From NCBI GenBank assembly GCA_013368375.1, contig JAACJP010000037.1, forward strand, positions 372,001-436,000: 64,000 nucleotides of DNA, given 5' to 3'. The position numbers were made by a program, and so were the translations under genes. How positions within the stretch are numbered: position 1 is the stretch's first letter; every line of letters begins with the position of its first letter. Below the pieces are notes generated by a model, which worked only from the letters and a program-made list of their open reading frames with translations, had not been told where the DNA came from and made no database searches. Origin of the DNA: Tricholomella constricta (taxonomy: Eukaryota > Basidiomycota > Agaricomycetes > Agaricales > Lyophyllaceae). This document shows, one piece after another, positions 46,375 through 56,729 of the stretch.

Positions 46375-47300
46375 TCAAGCACTGCTTGAACCACATGTGG
46401 CGCCCGCGAAACAGCTGGCGGCCGAGAAGCTGATTACAGACTCATTGACAGAAGCATGGGCTTGGACATTCTCGTGCGTCAAGCGTGTGTGTTGTTCGGC
46501 GCTTCCAGAGCCAGGCTCGACGGCCGTCCGAGATGACGCGCAGCGCGAGCATAGAAAAGGCCGCTGATCTGCGCCGCTTCCGTGAAGTGTTATGGGGTCC
46601 CTGCAAGCAATCGTCGGAATTCAGCCTTGATGTCGGGGAATAATATAAATAGAGACTCACGTTTGGCATTCCCGACTTTCATACCTTATCAGATGGCCTA
46701 CAAGTGGATAGGCAGGAGGAAGGTCCCTGAAATTGCCCTGGTTTGCGGCTTCAAGTGCTCGTTGTTCCCGCTCTTCCTTTTTCTCAGCGGATAGTGTCTG
46801 CCAACCAAGTTAGTCCGTGTCAGAAAATCGAAATATAACCCACTCTGTAATTCTTCTCGCATTTGCATAAATCCGCGGCACAATCACCTATTTCTTTCAT
46901 CAAGGAATTGCGTTTAAGAAGGTTGATCTTTGAGATCTTCATGGCACAAGCCTCGAGCTCCTCGGCTGAGCCAAGGAGCCTGGGACGAGTTATTATAGTT
47001 GTCAATAAGTGTGGGGGAACGCACGTACTGATTCAAGACTACCTTTGTCTTGCTTTTCAGCTCCTCGTCGGGCTCTTCGCAAACTGCAGACATTTGTTGG
47101 TCGCAATAAGCTCGAAGCTTGGAGGCTTCACTCGTAGGAGAACTAAGCATTCGCCGAAGCTTTGATTGCTTCTTGAATGAAATAGTTGTTTGGGAGTTAT
47201 GTAGCTCCGACTCGTGACTGCTGGGCCCTTCAGAGGGAGGCTGTAACTCTGTGTGTGGTATTTCAAGCAGAGATTGAACTTTCTCGTCCGAGATAATCAT
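46375..47300 (-). CDS. Coiled-coil protein of unknown function
   Basis: Model: complement(47300-47029, 46979-46844, 46797-46661, 46600-46375); 256 aa, no stop in any exon and all phases fit. The N-terminal 60 residues are Ser/Glu-rich; then helices with heptads follow (KLRAYCDQQMSAVCEEPDEE, GSAEELEACAMKISKINLLK, LSAEKKEEREQRALEAANQ). The C-terminus has a CSRC pair and a Ser-rich end. No family recognised. The gene is divergent from the kinase at 47734; the 430 bp between them hold a segment duplicated at 49130. Start chosen at the ATG at 47300, the first in frame. Confidence 0.6.
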
Positions 47301-47622
47301 GATGTGCGCTGAAGAAACGGAAGACACCTGGGCATGTCATCACGACATTTATACCGCGGAGCATGCAGGACATGCGTATGAGTGTTGTCAGCAGTAGTAG
47401 ACCTCGTTGCAGCTGCATTGCGGACTTCAGGTGACTGGCGACTTTAGCTCATTTATGTGGGATCGGGATCTTCCGGCCTAAGTTCGAGCACGTCGCTTTC
47501 CAGAAGCGACTTATGTTCTGTATACGGCCCCAAGGATAGAACTGTCCGTAGCAGCGTTCGGCAGTCCTGGACCTATGGCGAAATGCCGAGGCAGAATGTG
47601 AGAGCCGGTTGTGGTGGAACTT
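47294..47622 (+). repeat. Duplicated segment, copy A (divergent promoter of kinase)
   Basis: About 330 bp matching 49132-49465 in direct orientation with scattered differences. Shared stretches include ATCATGATGTG, GAAGACACCTGG, GTGTTGTCAGCAG, GCTGCATTGCGGACTTCAGG (followed by TGAC), GTTCGAGCACGTC and GTGTTCGGCAGTCCT-like blocks. Confidence 0.65.
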
Positions 47623-47733
47623 AGGACTCGGACTGATCGAAAGAGTTGATCCGACTCGTGGTAGAGTCGTGGTAGTTGACTTTGACTGCGGCTTCTCACA
47701 GAACGCTAACAAGCTGTTTGGCCCACTCACTCG

Positions 47734-49039
47734 ATGCCATTCTCACAGGAAGAAATAGAGGAGGCATACCGGCAAGCCACAAGTCGAACTTCCAGTCTCA
47801 GCCGCGAGCTTTTCTTCGGTATATTAAATGATGGTGAACGATTTTGGGTGGACATCCAACCGTTTCTTCTCTCTCGCGGTTATCGCTTGCGGCCCCGCTA
47901 TAATCCCGAATGGAAACCACCCTGGCTGCTTGGCAGCACAATCAATACCCGTATATATGCCTACGAAGAGGCACTGAGTCTGTTTGTAAGTTCGTATCAA
48001 TCAGACGTCATGCATTTCCTCACTTCTGGCAGCATGGTCGACACTTGAACGACGCCGTCCGCGTGTCTGATGGTTATAGGGTCGTACTGAAATCTATCGA
48101 CACGTCGAAAGAAGAGATTCCTGTTGCACAATTCCTCTCGTCGCCAGAACTGCGGTCGGATCCAAGAAATCACACCGTTCCAATCTTGGACATCATTCTC
48201 CTGCCGAACGACGACACCAGGGCATTACTCGTCATGCCACAGCTACTCCACTTCGATGACCTACCATTTCTGTATTTGAAGGAATTTACTGATGCTGTTC
48301 GCCAATTTCTCGAGGTCAGTAATTTCCAAAATGTTGAGTGCATTGCCTTCACAGCGTTGCTGGATACAGGGACTCGAATTCATGCATCAAAATAATACAA
48401 CACACGGGTATGAACTTTGAAGGGTCATCTATTTTATCGCTGAATATCCGCCGCTGTCCAGCGACGCGTGCTACTTTAATCTTATGGTAGATTCTACCGA
48501 ACTTATCCCCCGAGGCGTTCACTTCATCAAACCGCGCACCCATGATGGAGTAACATGGGGGCGTGACTGGAACACGCGTTCCTCTGTGGGCCCGCTCAAG
48601 TACTATTTCATTGACTTCGGCCTTTCTGCGCATTACCTTCCGGGGCAAGACATCATGTTCGAGGGACCGTATGGGCAGGACCGAAGCGTACCGGAACACA
48701 GTCTACCAGAACCGTACGACACTTTCAAGGTCGACATATACCAACTCGGAAACGTTATCAAACAGATGATAGATGTAAGCTGAGGTTTCCACAGCTTGCA
48801 CACCCATCCTGAATATTCTCTAGGAATACGACGGTCTAGAACCGTTACTCCCTATCGCACTCGGAATGACGCGAAAAAACCCTCAAGATCGGATGTCCCT
48901 CCGAGAGGCTTTGGAGAAGCTCGATCAAATTCCCAAGAAGGTCCTTAAACGTCGAGTTTGGAAGCAGACGACACCGGACGAAATACGGTTTCTCGTGCGA
49001 TTCTGCTGTGCGAACCCCACTTCACGCTGGGCCTTGTAA
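47734..49039 (+). CDS. Agaric-type protein kinase-like protein
   Basis: Five exons, 47734-47985, 48033-48314, 48370-48407, 48462-48774, 48824-49039; 366 aa in one frame. Kinase features in order: YRVVLKSID (VAIK-type Lys), QFLSSPELRSDPRNHTVPIL, hinge LLVMPQL, GLEFMHQNNTTHGD-x4-N (HRD reads HGD; catalytic Asp and Asn kept), YYFIDFGLSAHY (DFG kept), then PEPYDTFKVDIYQLGNVI and LGMTRKNPQDRMSLREALE (lobe end, R of subdomain XI). This small single-domain type is expanded in mushroom genomes, with unknown targets. Missing Arg in HRD suggests it is not activation-loop regulated. Flanked on both sides by copies of the same 330 bp segment. Confidence 0.8.
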
Positions 49040-49131
49040 TACATTTGTAATGTCACGCCAGATCTATTTTGATTACGAGCCCGAATTTAGGATTTCAATG
49101 CCACTCGACATCATTGCTGTCGATACCCATA

Positions 49132-49465
49132 AAATCATGATGTGAGCTGAAAAAACAGAAGACACCTGGCCATGTAATCATGGCAATTATAATTATACCA
49201 CGGATGCAGGACAAGAGCCATTAATGCATATGCATGTGTGTTGTCAGCAGTTTCAGACCACATTAGAGCTGCATTGCGGACTTCAGGTGACCGCCGGCAA
49301 CTTCAATTCCAGCTCATGTTCGAGCACGTCACTTTCCATAAGTGAAATAAATTATGTATATGGTCCCAAGAAAAGAGAGTTCTCCAAGAGTTCTCCATAG
49401 CAGTGTTCGGCAGTCCTATGGCGGAATCTCGAGGTAGAATGTGAAAGCCGATTGTGGTGGAATCA
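49132..49465 (+). repeat. Duplicated segment, copy B (downstream of kinase)
   Basis: Direct copy of 47294-47622. Starts with the same ATCATGATGTG and ends near GATTGTGGTGGAA. It carries no coding part; the copy has an AT-rich insertion (AATTATAATTATA, about 49188) and other small differences. Confidence 0.65.
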
Positions 49466-51796
49466 AGGGGAGGGCAGCGGGGAAGTCCGAGACGTCCTCC
49501 TCCCTCGTCCTCCCGGACCCTTTTTTACGACGGGGAACCATCCATATTGGGAATCTCGCATCATTATCGTTCGTCATTGTCAGTAATCGGGTTTAAACAA
49601 ATGTTTACACAAGACCAATGAAAAAATCCGCAGCCTCTGACCCAGGATTACGTAAGGTCAGCCGCCCTTGGGGATCCAGTTGGCGAGACTCCTCTTAGGA
49701 TCTCACCACAACACTGATTCCCCCCTCAGGTGAGCCTGACCTTTTCGTAGGGATCTCAGCATATAACGGAGTCCCTCATCAGACAAGGACTTTTTTCGGT
49801 ATCTTATTTCGAGTTACCCACCCACCTCTACCCTGTATTCTTTTGTATTTATTGGTACAGCCATACCTGAACAAATTTAAAATACATCACTCGGTCCCAG
49901 CAGCCCTCCCGCGGCACGATCCAGACTTTGCTATATTTCCCGCCTGTCAGTTCATCACTGGATAAAAATCTTTGGTACTACAAAATCTATGTTTTTAGCA
50001 CATTAAAGGAGATTATTTCAAAACACTACCACTGCTCATGGCTGCGTGGAAGGCTGCGGAAAGTTGAAATCGGTCAATTTGTCGTGTCGTTGTTGTTAGG
50101 CGTGGGGTCAGAAATGGTTTACACAGGATGTGATGTTTCGCAGGCAGAGCGTGCATCTAGATACTGAAGAAGGGAATCGTCCGATTGCTGTGGTCACTGG
50201 TGGAGCGATAGGATCATACATAGCTGAAGCGTCCAAGTCCAAGACAAAGGGAAGTGGTGCTGAGAGGACATCCAACATTAATTTCAAACGGAGAAACCTG
50301 GAGAATTAGGAAGATCGCACCACTTGGCAGCCAGCCAGTCCCTTCAGCACCTGTACCTTTTCCTCCCTGACCTCAGCCATCACCGAGATAGAAAGAATAC
50401 TGGTTGGAGGCTAGTGGTACAAGAAAAATCAGGTATACATGTGTACCAGAACAAGAAACGTTGCGGGGACAAGGGCGGGTGACGGGCAAGGGGGTGGCGG
50501 AACGCGAAAATCCGATGTACACTCGTACTTTTTCTTAAGGCGCCGCTTGCTACCCCCCCCCCTCCCCCCCTTACCATATTAGGCAATTTTTCAGCACTAA
50601 GTCGCAATCAAACCATGCCAAAAAAATTCGGAGTAAGAGTATGATCATTGCAAGGGAAATATACAGTTGATTACATTCAGAAAATACTAATAAATCTTCT
50701 GTCATACAATATCAGACCGAAATCAGACCCGTTGCCGCTTCGGTGCAGTCAAAATGAGTCGGTATCTATTTGAAATTTCAGCCAAGAGCCCGGAAGATCT
50801 CCCCCTTACACTCAGGGATCATCATTTTCATATCAAAACTTGCTGGTCAACACTTCTGCACACAGAACAACTGTATATAGCCAAAAAAACATATGTCCAA
50901 CTTTTTTTTAACAGAAAAAAGCGGACCCCCCCCCCCAACCTCATGTTCGGGATCCGGGTTCCGCCACCCCCTTGGTGACGGGTGGAAACATCACGTAAGC
51001 CGGCCCGATGGCGGGGTGTCACACTTGCTGGAGGTATCGTTCGATTGGTATTATAAGATCCAGGAACAACTGCCTGAAAGAGCGTGAGGGGCTGATGGAT
51101 GATGGTGATGGGATTCGTCAGCAGCTGATTGCATCTTATCTGCTGATTCAGCAGATCAGCCCCGGTTTGTCCGTCCGCGGCCGTTATCTCACTCGAACAA
51201 TTATTTTATATCAGTATTTCCTCTTCTCCTCCTGTCACACCATCGACGAGCGGCGATCCTTTGATGCCTACATCGCGATGCCTGCACCTGCCCTTGTAAA
51301 GGCATAGCACGCTGCTGCCGCGTCCTGGACTCGGAGTATCGAGATTTGGACCTCGGCACCCGGAATCAAGATAGAGTATGAGATTTTACAGTGGTTTGTT
51401 GAATCCGCAGATTCTCGAGCCTCTGCAACCATTCACGGCATGTCTAGGTGCAGATAATAATAAGGTTCTCTGACCTTTGTAATGGGTATGTGATTTGTAG
51501 CCAATTTCTTCCTACCCGGAGCTCAAACACATTTTTACCATCTCAGAAACCATCATATTACAGTTCTCCGCCTGCCCCTGCACGCTAAGGGGGCTCCGTT
51601 TGTGCCCAGGGCACTATGTACAATGCATGTTGCCTCTTGTGGAGTGTCGGCTTTCTAGGTAATTTCCTGTTCGCACTTTGGGTCAACCGTCTTGGTGGGA
51701 TAAATCAAATATAAAGAGACACTTAAGAAGGTATCTTTCATCTACTCCATCCGCAGCTTGTTATCATCTGCCTTACACTCATTCCAGATTTACACT
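49466..51796. other. Gene-poor region with inverted repeats
   Basis: No gene recognised. The GGGTTTAAACAAATGTTTAC block at 49587-49614 is an inverted near-copy of about 34150-34177. An inverted pair CAAGGGGGTGGCGGAAC (about 50487-50503) and GTTCCGCCACCCCCTTG (about 50958-50974), with C-runs on the inner side, flanks about 450 bp. This has the look of a small non-autonomous transposon; a partial GCCACCCCCTTGG is also at about 54190. Confidence 0.4.
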
Positions 51797-52998
51797 ATGT
51801 CATCACCACTCCTTTCTGGCCGTACCCCGCCTTCTACTTCTCGTGCTCGCACGCTCTCTTTCCCTCCCATTTATGCCGGGCGGCCAGTCCACTCGGCGTC
51901 CGACCCTTTTGGCCTCCTTCCCTACAATCGTCGCATTCGCCGCACCACGCAGTGTGTCCTGACATGGTGCAACAAAATCCGCGAGCTCGTTCCATGGGGC
52001 TGGTATGTCTTCGCTTGCAGTCTTGATTTAATTTTTACTCACAAGTCCATCTTGCAGGCCGGTTCTCGAGAGTCAGCGAGTCCCACCTTCTGACTTCGAT
52101 GCGCTGCGCCGATCCAGCCTCTTTCGCGGACCGAGCTGCCTCTGCGCGTCTCAAGATCCTGACCCAGACGCCTATACCGAGGCCGCCGTATTTATGGTCA
52201 CAACTGGCAATCTCGCTGGTCAGTACGTTGCAGCGTGCACTCGCGGCAGATGTAAATACTGGAGTGTGTATGGTTTCTACAGCTATCAACAGTTCATTGA
52301 CTTACCGGTTATTTTAGTTTTTTTAGAAAAATTTTACATCAAACGAGGGCTCTCCCTCAAGGTATATCTACCTCGAGGTATATGTTCTACTGCTTATCAT
52401 GGGAACCATACTCTAATACACTCTTCGCAAGACCCCGAAGATGCTGTGCCGCCCCCAGTGCATATGTTGGTACAACTGGACGAAAACGGTGCCTTTCCGG
52501 CAACTCTTGCTGCGTCCCTCAGTGCGATTTTTCTAATCCTCTTCCTGACATACTAACTTCTAAATGTCCTTTAGATCGCAGCACACCAATAAACTCTCGC
52601 CGTCGCCCCGCATCAAGTGTGACTCCCGAGAGCGATGCAGAGGAACGTGCACCAAGACGACGACGCATTGCAATTGGTGAGTTCATAGGAGTGAAATATC
52701 TTGAATGCAATAACAATCATTTACAAGCTTCCAACCAGCGGCTGACCCCTTCGACGTGTTCGGTGCTGCCCCGCCTGCTAGGCCCCGTCCAGAGGACCCG
52801 TTCGGCTTGTTAATGAAGATGGATGCTACGGTTGCCGCAGGGATCACCGTCAACGAATTCCAGGCCTTACTTGCGAGGTGCCAGGCATGTAACCTGGTTA
52901 TGACGAAGCGCGTCTTTGATGATCATATCTGTGGACCTGCCCGTCTTCCCTCTCTGCCTATTGAAATCATCGATCTCACTGGAGAAGACGACGATTAG
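51797..52998 (+). CDS. Unknown protein with cysteine motifs and acidic C-terminus
   Basis: Exons 51797-52002, 52058-52263, (52459-52488 tentative), 52575-52676 and 52739-52998 keep one frame, about 267 aa. Exon 2 contains FMVTTGNLAGQYVAACTRGRCKYW, resembling the start of a GRF-like zinc-binding segment. The basic region SRRRPASSV/APRRRRIAI may be a nuclear signal. The last exon has CQACNLVMTKRVFDDHIC (C-x2-C...H-x2-C), a treble-clef-like zinc motif, and ends LPIEIIDLTGEDDD, which resembles a SUMO-interacting motif (hydrophobic core plus acidic run). Function is not known. The short third exon is the weakest part of the model. Confidence 0.5.
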
Positions 52999-54020
52999 GG
53001 TTGTTTGTTATATTGCTACTTTTCAACTTTTCTAACTACTTTGATTCTTTTGACGGCACCTACCGCACCTTTGACACAAACCTCGCTCCTTAGTTAACCC
53101 CCACTCCTTAGTTACCTTATATGTGATAGATACATTTTAATGTGACTTGGACACCACGGAACGAGCTGCGGTCATATCACGAGCTGGGTAAAATGCACCC
53201 AGTGCGCGATATCACTCCAGGAGCCTTGACGCAGCCTGAGCATCCAGACGCAAACATCAAATAGTCTTACAGCTACTTATAACTCAAGATTTCGATGATA
53301 TCAGTCAGTTTGGTTGATTCGGGTCAAGGGAATTCACCGTCGCACTGCATTGTTTCCTCGACTTCCAGATCTCAGGGTGACATAGGTAGGCATCAAGTGA
53401 GCCGTCCACCTTCTTCCAGGTTCGGTATGTCCTCCATTCTCCCATATTTCATCAAGTTTTCTAGAAAAACAGCGAACTCGAGTTTTCGAGTCGCATCTGC
53501 GATGTCAATTGAACTCAGTCTCAGTGACTACGGGGGATAGCCTTCATATATAGCTAATTCCTTTTGTCTTAATAATGCCCCAATGCACGTCTCATCCCTC
53601 TCAGCCCTCAGGTTGCAGTATCGGCTGCAAAGTTAATCTTGAAAACATCAATTACTCTAGTTGAAAACGTTTTCGCCTCCAACTCGGACTTGAACTGCAG
53701 AGTAGAGAACTGGCGACCGTGTGCCTATGGTGCGTCAATTTTGCTTGTTTGATTGCCTTCTCGCTCACATTTTCAAGACAGATTGCCTGCACTATCAAAT
53801 CATTATCGAGTCGTCATGAAGGATCAGTAAGTATTGGATCACCTACATTACATGCTCAGCTCATGCCTTTCAAACCATTTCCCTTTGCCATGCTGGGTCA
53901 GGATCACAACCGTACGAAGTGGTCGTTTGAAGCTCGCACCAAGGACGGCAAAGTACTCGGGTCCAGCTCGCGCTTTATACCTCTGAGTGGTGTGCTTGGC
54001 AACTTCATAGTTGTTTCACT
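52999..54020. other. Intergenic with weak coding remnants
   Basis: A frame near 53875-53995 (RTKWSFEARTKDGKVLG) looks coding but is isolated. It may belong to the decayed genes to the right. Confidence 0.35.
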
Positions 54021-54715
54021 TTTTTTAAGAAATTTACCGACGTACGCTTCATTCGCAGAGATCGTGCTGGTGCCGTCGCCTCAAAGCGATTTGACTTCTA
54101 CGATGACCGCCAGCTATTGATCGAGTTCCTCTGGTGCTTCTCCCATCTCAATGATGCGCTGGGCATGAGCGGGATCCAACTGTCCGCCCCGCCACCCCCT
54201 TGGAAATTAAACATGCTCGGGAGCAACTGTGGGAGTGGAGGCCAGAGGCGGAGCGCCGGTCGTTGTGTTCAATATCCCTGGTGTAGATAATAAGCGTTGG
54301 TTCATCGCTCATCGAGAGCCCTCCGCTTCACCCTCGACGACTGGGACACCACCTCCGAAGTCGCAACCCACTACACTGCCTCCCTCCCCGCTCTCTCGCC
54401 CGCCCTCTTCGCCCCCGGCGCAAGCCTCACCCCCTCCGTCACACCCGCGATACAGGGCTAAGACAGCACGGGCCCGCCTGCATGGGACCGCTTCGCATTC
54501 ACCATCTGCCTCGACGGCTATGCACCCTCACTTGCACGGTGCACGCTCTGGCTCGTCGCCCGCTTCAGTACCCTTGCCCCGCTTCCACCCCTGCCATGGC
54601 ACTTTGTCCATACCCCACTCAGCGCTGCAGAGGTGGATGAAGACGGCGCCGGGGAGTGGTGGGACACAATGCAGGCCGGAATTACAAGATGCTTTTACCG
54701 CTAGGGAGGTGCCTG
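54021..54715 (+). pseudogene. Decayed agaric hypothetical gene
   Basis: Protein-like sequence is readable only by changing frame. First DRAGAVASKRFDFYDDRQLL, IEFLWCFSHLNDALG; after a break RFTLDDWDTTSEVATHY with an in-frame TAG near 54460; then WDRFAFTICLDGYAPSLARC, TLWLVARF and EWWDTMQAGITRCF. The fragments resemble mushroom proteins of kinase-associated type, but the family is not certain. Stop and frameshifts argue for a pseudogene. Confidence 0.4.
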
Positions 54716-54786
54716 TCGGTGACGACTCCTCATCGTCTTCGGGTTCCTCAGGGGAGGAAAGGGCATCTTTAGGAAGGCGGAGGTGA

Positions 54787-55092
54787 ACAACAAGATTGTG
54801 AAGGGCTATGTTGACCAGGGTGTCGCGGAGGTGGTTCCTGCGGTCGTCTTTATCGATGAGGTGAGCCTTGTCGTGCCCATGTTTCTTGCGCACATCCAGA
54901 CTTACAGCTTATGTGTCGCCAGGTTCATATGCTCGACATTGAATGCTTCTTCACCTACCTGAATGCACTTCTAGAGTCTCGATGCCCCGACTGTCATATT
55001 CGCTGCCAACAGAGGACACTCCTTAGTGCGCGGACCTTCTGACGTTGTCTCGTTGTCTCGCTACATGGCGTTCCGGCGGATCTGCTGGATCG
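54787..55092 (+). pseudogene. RuvB-like 1 (RVB1) AAA+ helicase remnant
   Basis: Two pieces around a GTGAGC...CGCCAG intron: VNNKIVKGYVDQGVAEVVP with Walker B VVFIDE, then VHMLDIECFFTYLNALLE. After a small frame change come TVIFAANRGHSLVRGPSDVV and HGVPADLLDR, again ending at a GTAAGC donor. This order and spacing match the RUVBL1/Rvb1 subunit of INO80/SWR/R2TP complexes. The Walker A half, the insertion domain and the C-terminus are missing. Single-residue duplications (NN, FF) and an 8-nt repeat (TCGTTGTC) add to the picture of decay, so an intact RVB1 should exist elsewhere. Confidence 0.65.
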
Positions 55093-56729
55093 GTAAGCGT
55101 GTTCAGGCTTCCTTTTATAGGCGGATGTGCGCTTATCCTGCATCCTACGTCTTCATTTGCACTGGAACATATCCTGTTTTTGAGATCCAGACGGCGAGAT
55201 TGTATTTTCTCAAGCACACCTGGCGCGCTCACAACATGGGATAAGAAGCTAAGATTCTTCATGATCTCGACAGCGCCGGCGTCCAACAGATGCAAACACG
55301 ACAACGGCCCCGCGGCACTTGCGCTCTCTTTGCCGCATCCCATACGCTCACCCGGGCGACACCTCGCTGCTCATCACGCAGTTCTCGCACGTGTACGCAT
55401 ACTTGTACCCCTCTGGATCGCCATCACGGGAGTGGAAGTTGGACCGGGACTGGGACAACGGCGGGCTCTGGCTCTGGGAATCATGCAAATGGGACGAACA
55501 CGATGGCGAGACGCATGTAGCTATATGAAAGGCTGTGTTTGCAAATATATTAAAACTCCTAGAGTGCGCTGCGGAGATGTCGCTTCCTACGTGGGCGATA
55601 GTTTTTGATCTACACTGCCATGTAAGTACATCCCTTCCTATACGCAGATGTTCTCCTCAAAGATTCAACACTCCAGAATTGTGGCTTTTTCAATGTGAAG
55701 AATGTCGTTGACTTCATCCTGCGGACACAACTGTGCCGGCCCTACACAATAATGGTAAGCTACCGCTGTATTCTGGCGTAAGCAGTAACATATTGAGCTG
55801 TTACTAGGATCTGCCAAGTCTTGTTTGATCGACAGGCGAGACGGCCTGTTGAAGAAAGTCGAAAATCTTGACTGCCCTCGTCAGGAATTCGTAGACAACA
55901 CCAGGAGCAAGATCAATGCGCGCATTGAGGTGTGTGAATGGTTCAGAAATAGAGGACGTGGCTAAGAAGACTCTGCCAGCATGGAGAATGATGCCACGCC
56001 TGGTTGAAGGAAGAAACCAAGGAGCAAGAGAAGGAACTCAACGACATCAGGTTGGCTAGAAAGACGGGTAAGTTCAGATCTTCTTGTTGGTCGCCAATCG
56101 TGACAAATGAACTTGTCACCTTACTACTAGAATTGTCGACAAGCTCACGGAAATAGGCTACAGGGAGGAGGTCGAATATTTATTATACCTCGAACACGAC
56201 GTAGTCCATGCAGGTGTTCAGCCAGGTGTCATGCTCCTTGCCAAACATCCGTCGGTATGAGTCGCGAAACTGCTAACCAATCAGAGTAAGTCGTGTCCCA
56301 ACCAGGCTGCTCACCCTTGCATCTTACTCGACTCACGCAGTATGGTCCAGCATCGGGGGAAAATGATCATTCTACACGGATCAAGTTAAGGTGCACATCA
56401 CTCGGGAGGAACGGCTCAAGCTGTTGGAAACCCGAAAAGGCATCGCCCTACAAGCGTGGCGTGATTATCGCTGAATCACCTTACGGACTTTTTCATGCCC
56501 AGCCCTCTCGACAATTTCGAAGTCCATAACATCCGTAAAATTATCCCCACTTCTCTTATGTGACCGTCCCCTCATCCCGCATTGCCGCCAGATCCGCTGC
56601 GTTGCCTTGTTCATCACTGGGAATACTGTCGCAGCTGCAGCCGCCTCGTGAATTAGCTCAGGTGGCCGGCCGTTCAAGGGGAGGTGTGTCAAGACTCGGG
56701 CAAACAGTTATATATATATTCTGGTAGGT
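55093..56729. other. Gene graveyard right of the RVB1 remnant
   Basis: Fragments only: near 55319-55528 a frame with EWKLDRDWDNGGLWLWESCK; near 55840-55960 RRDGLLKKVENLDCPRQEF; near 56130-56200 IVDKLTEIGYREEVEYL, reminiscent of the C-terminal part of an agaric F-box-type family. None is complete, and the pieces are separated by stops. Confidence 0.35.
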
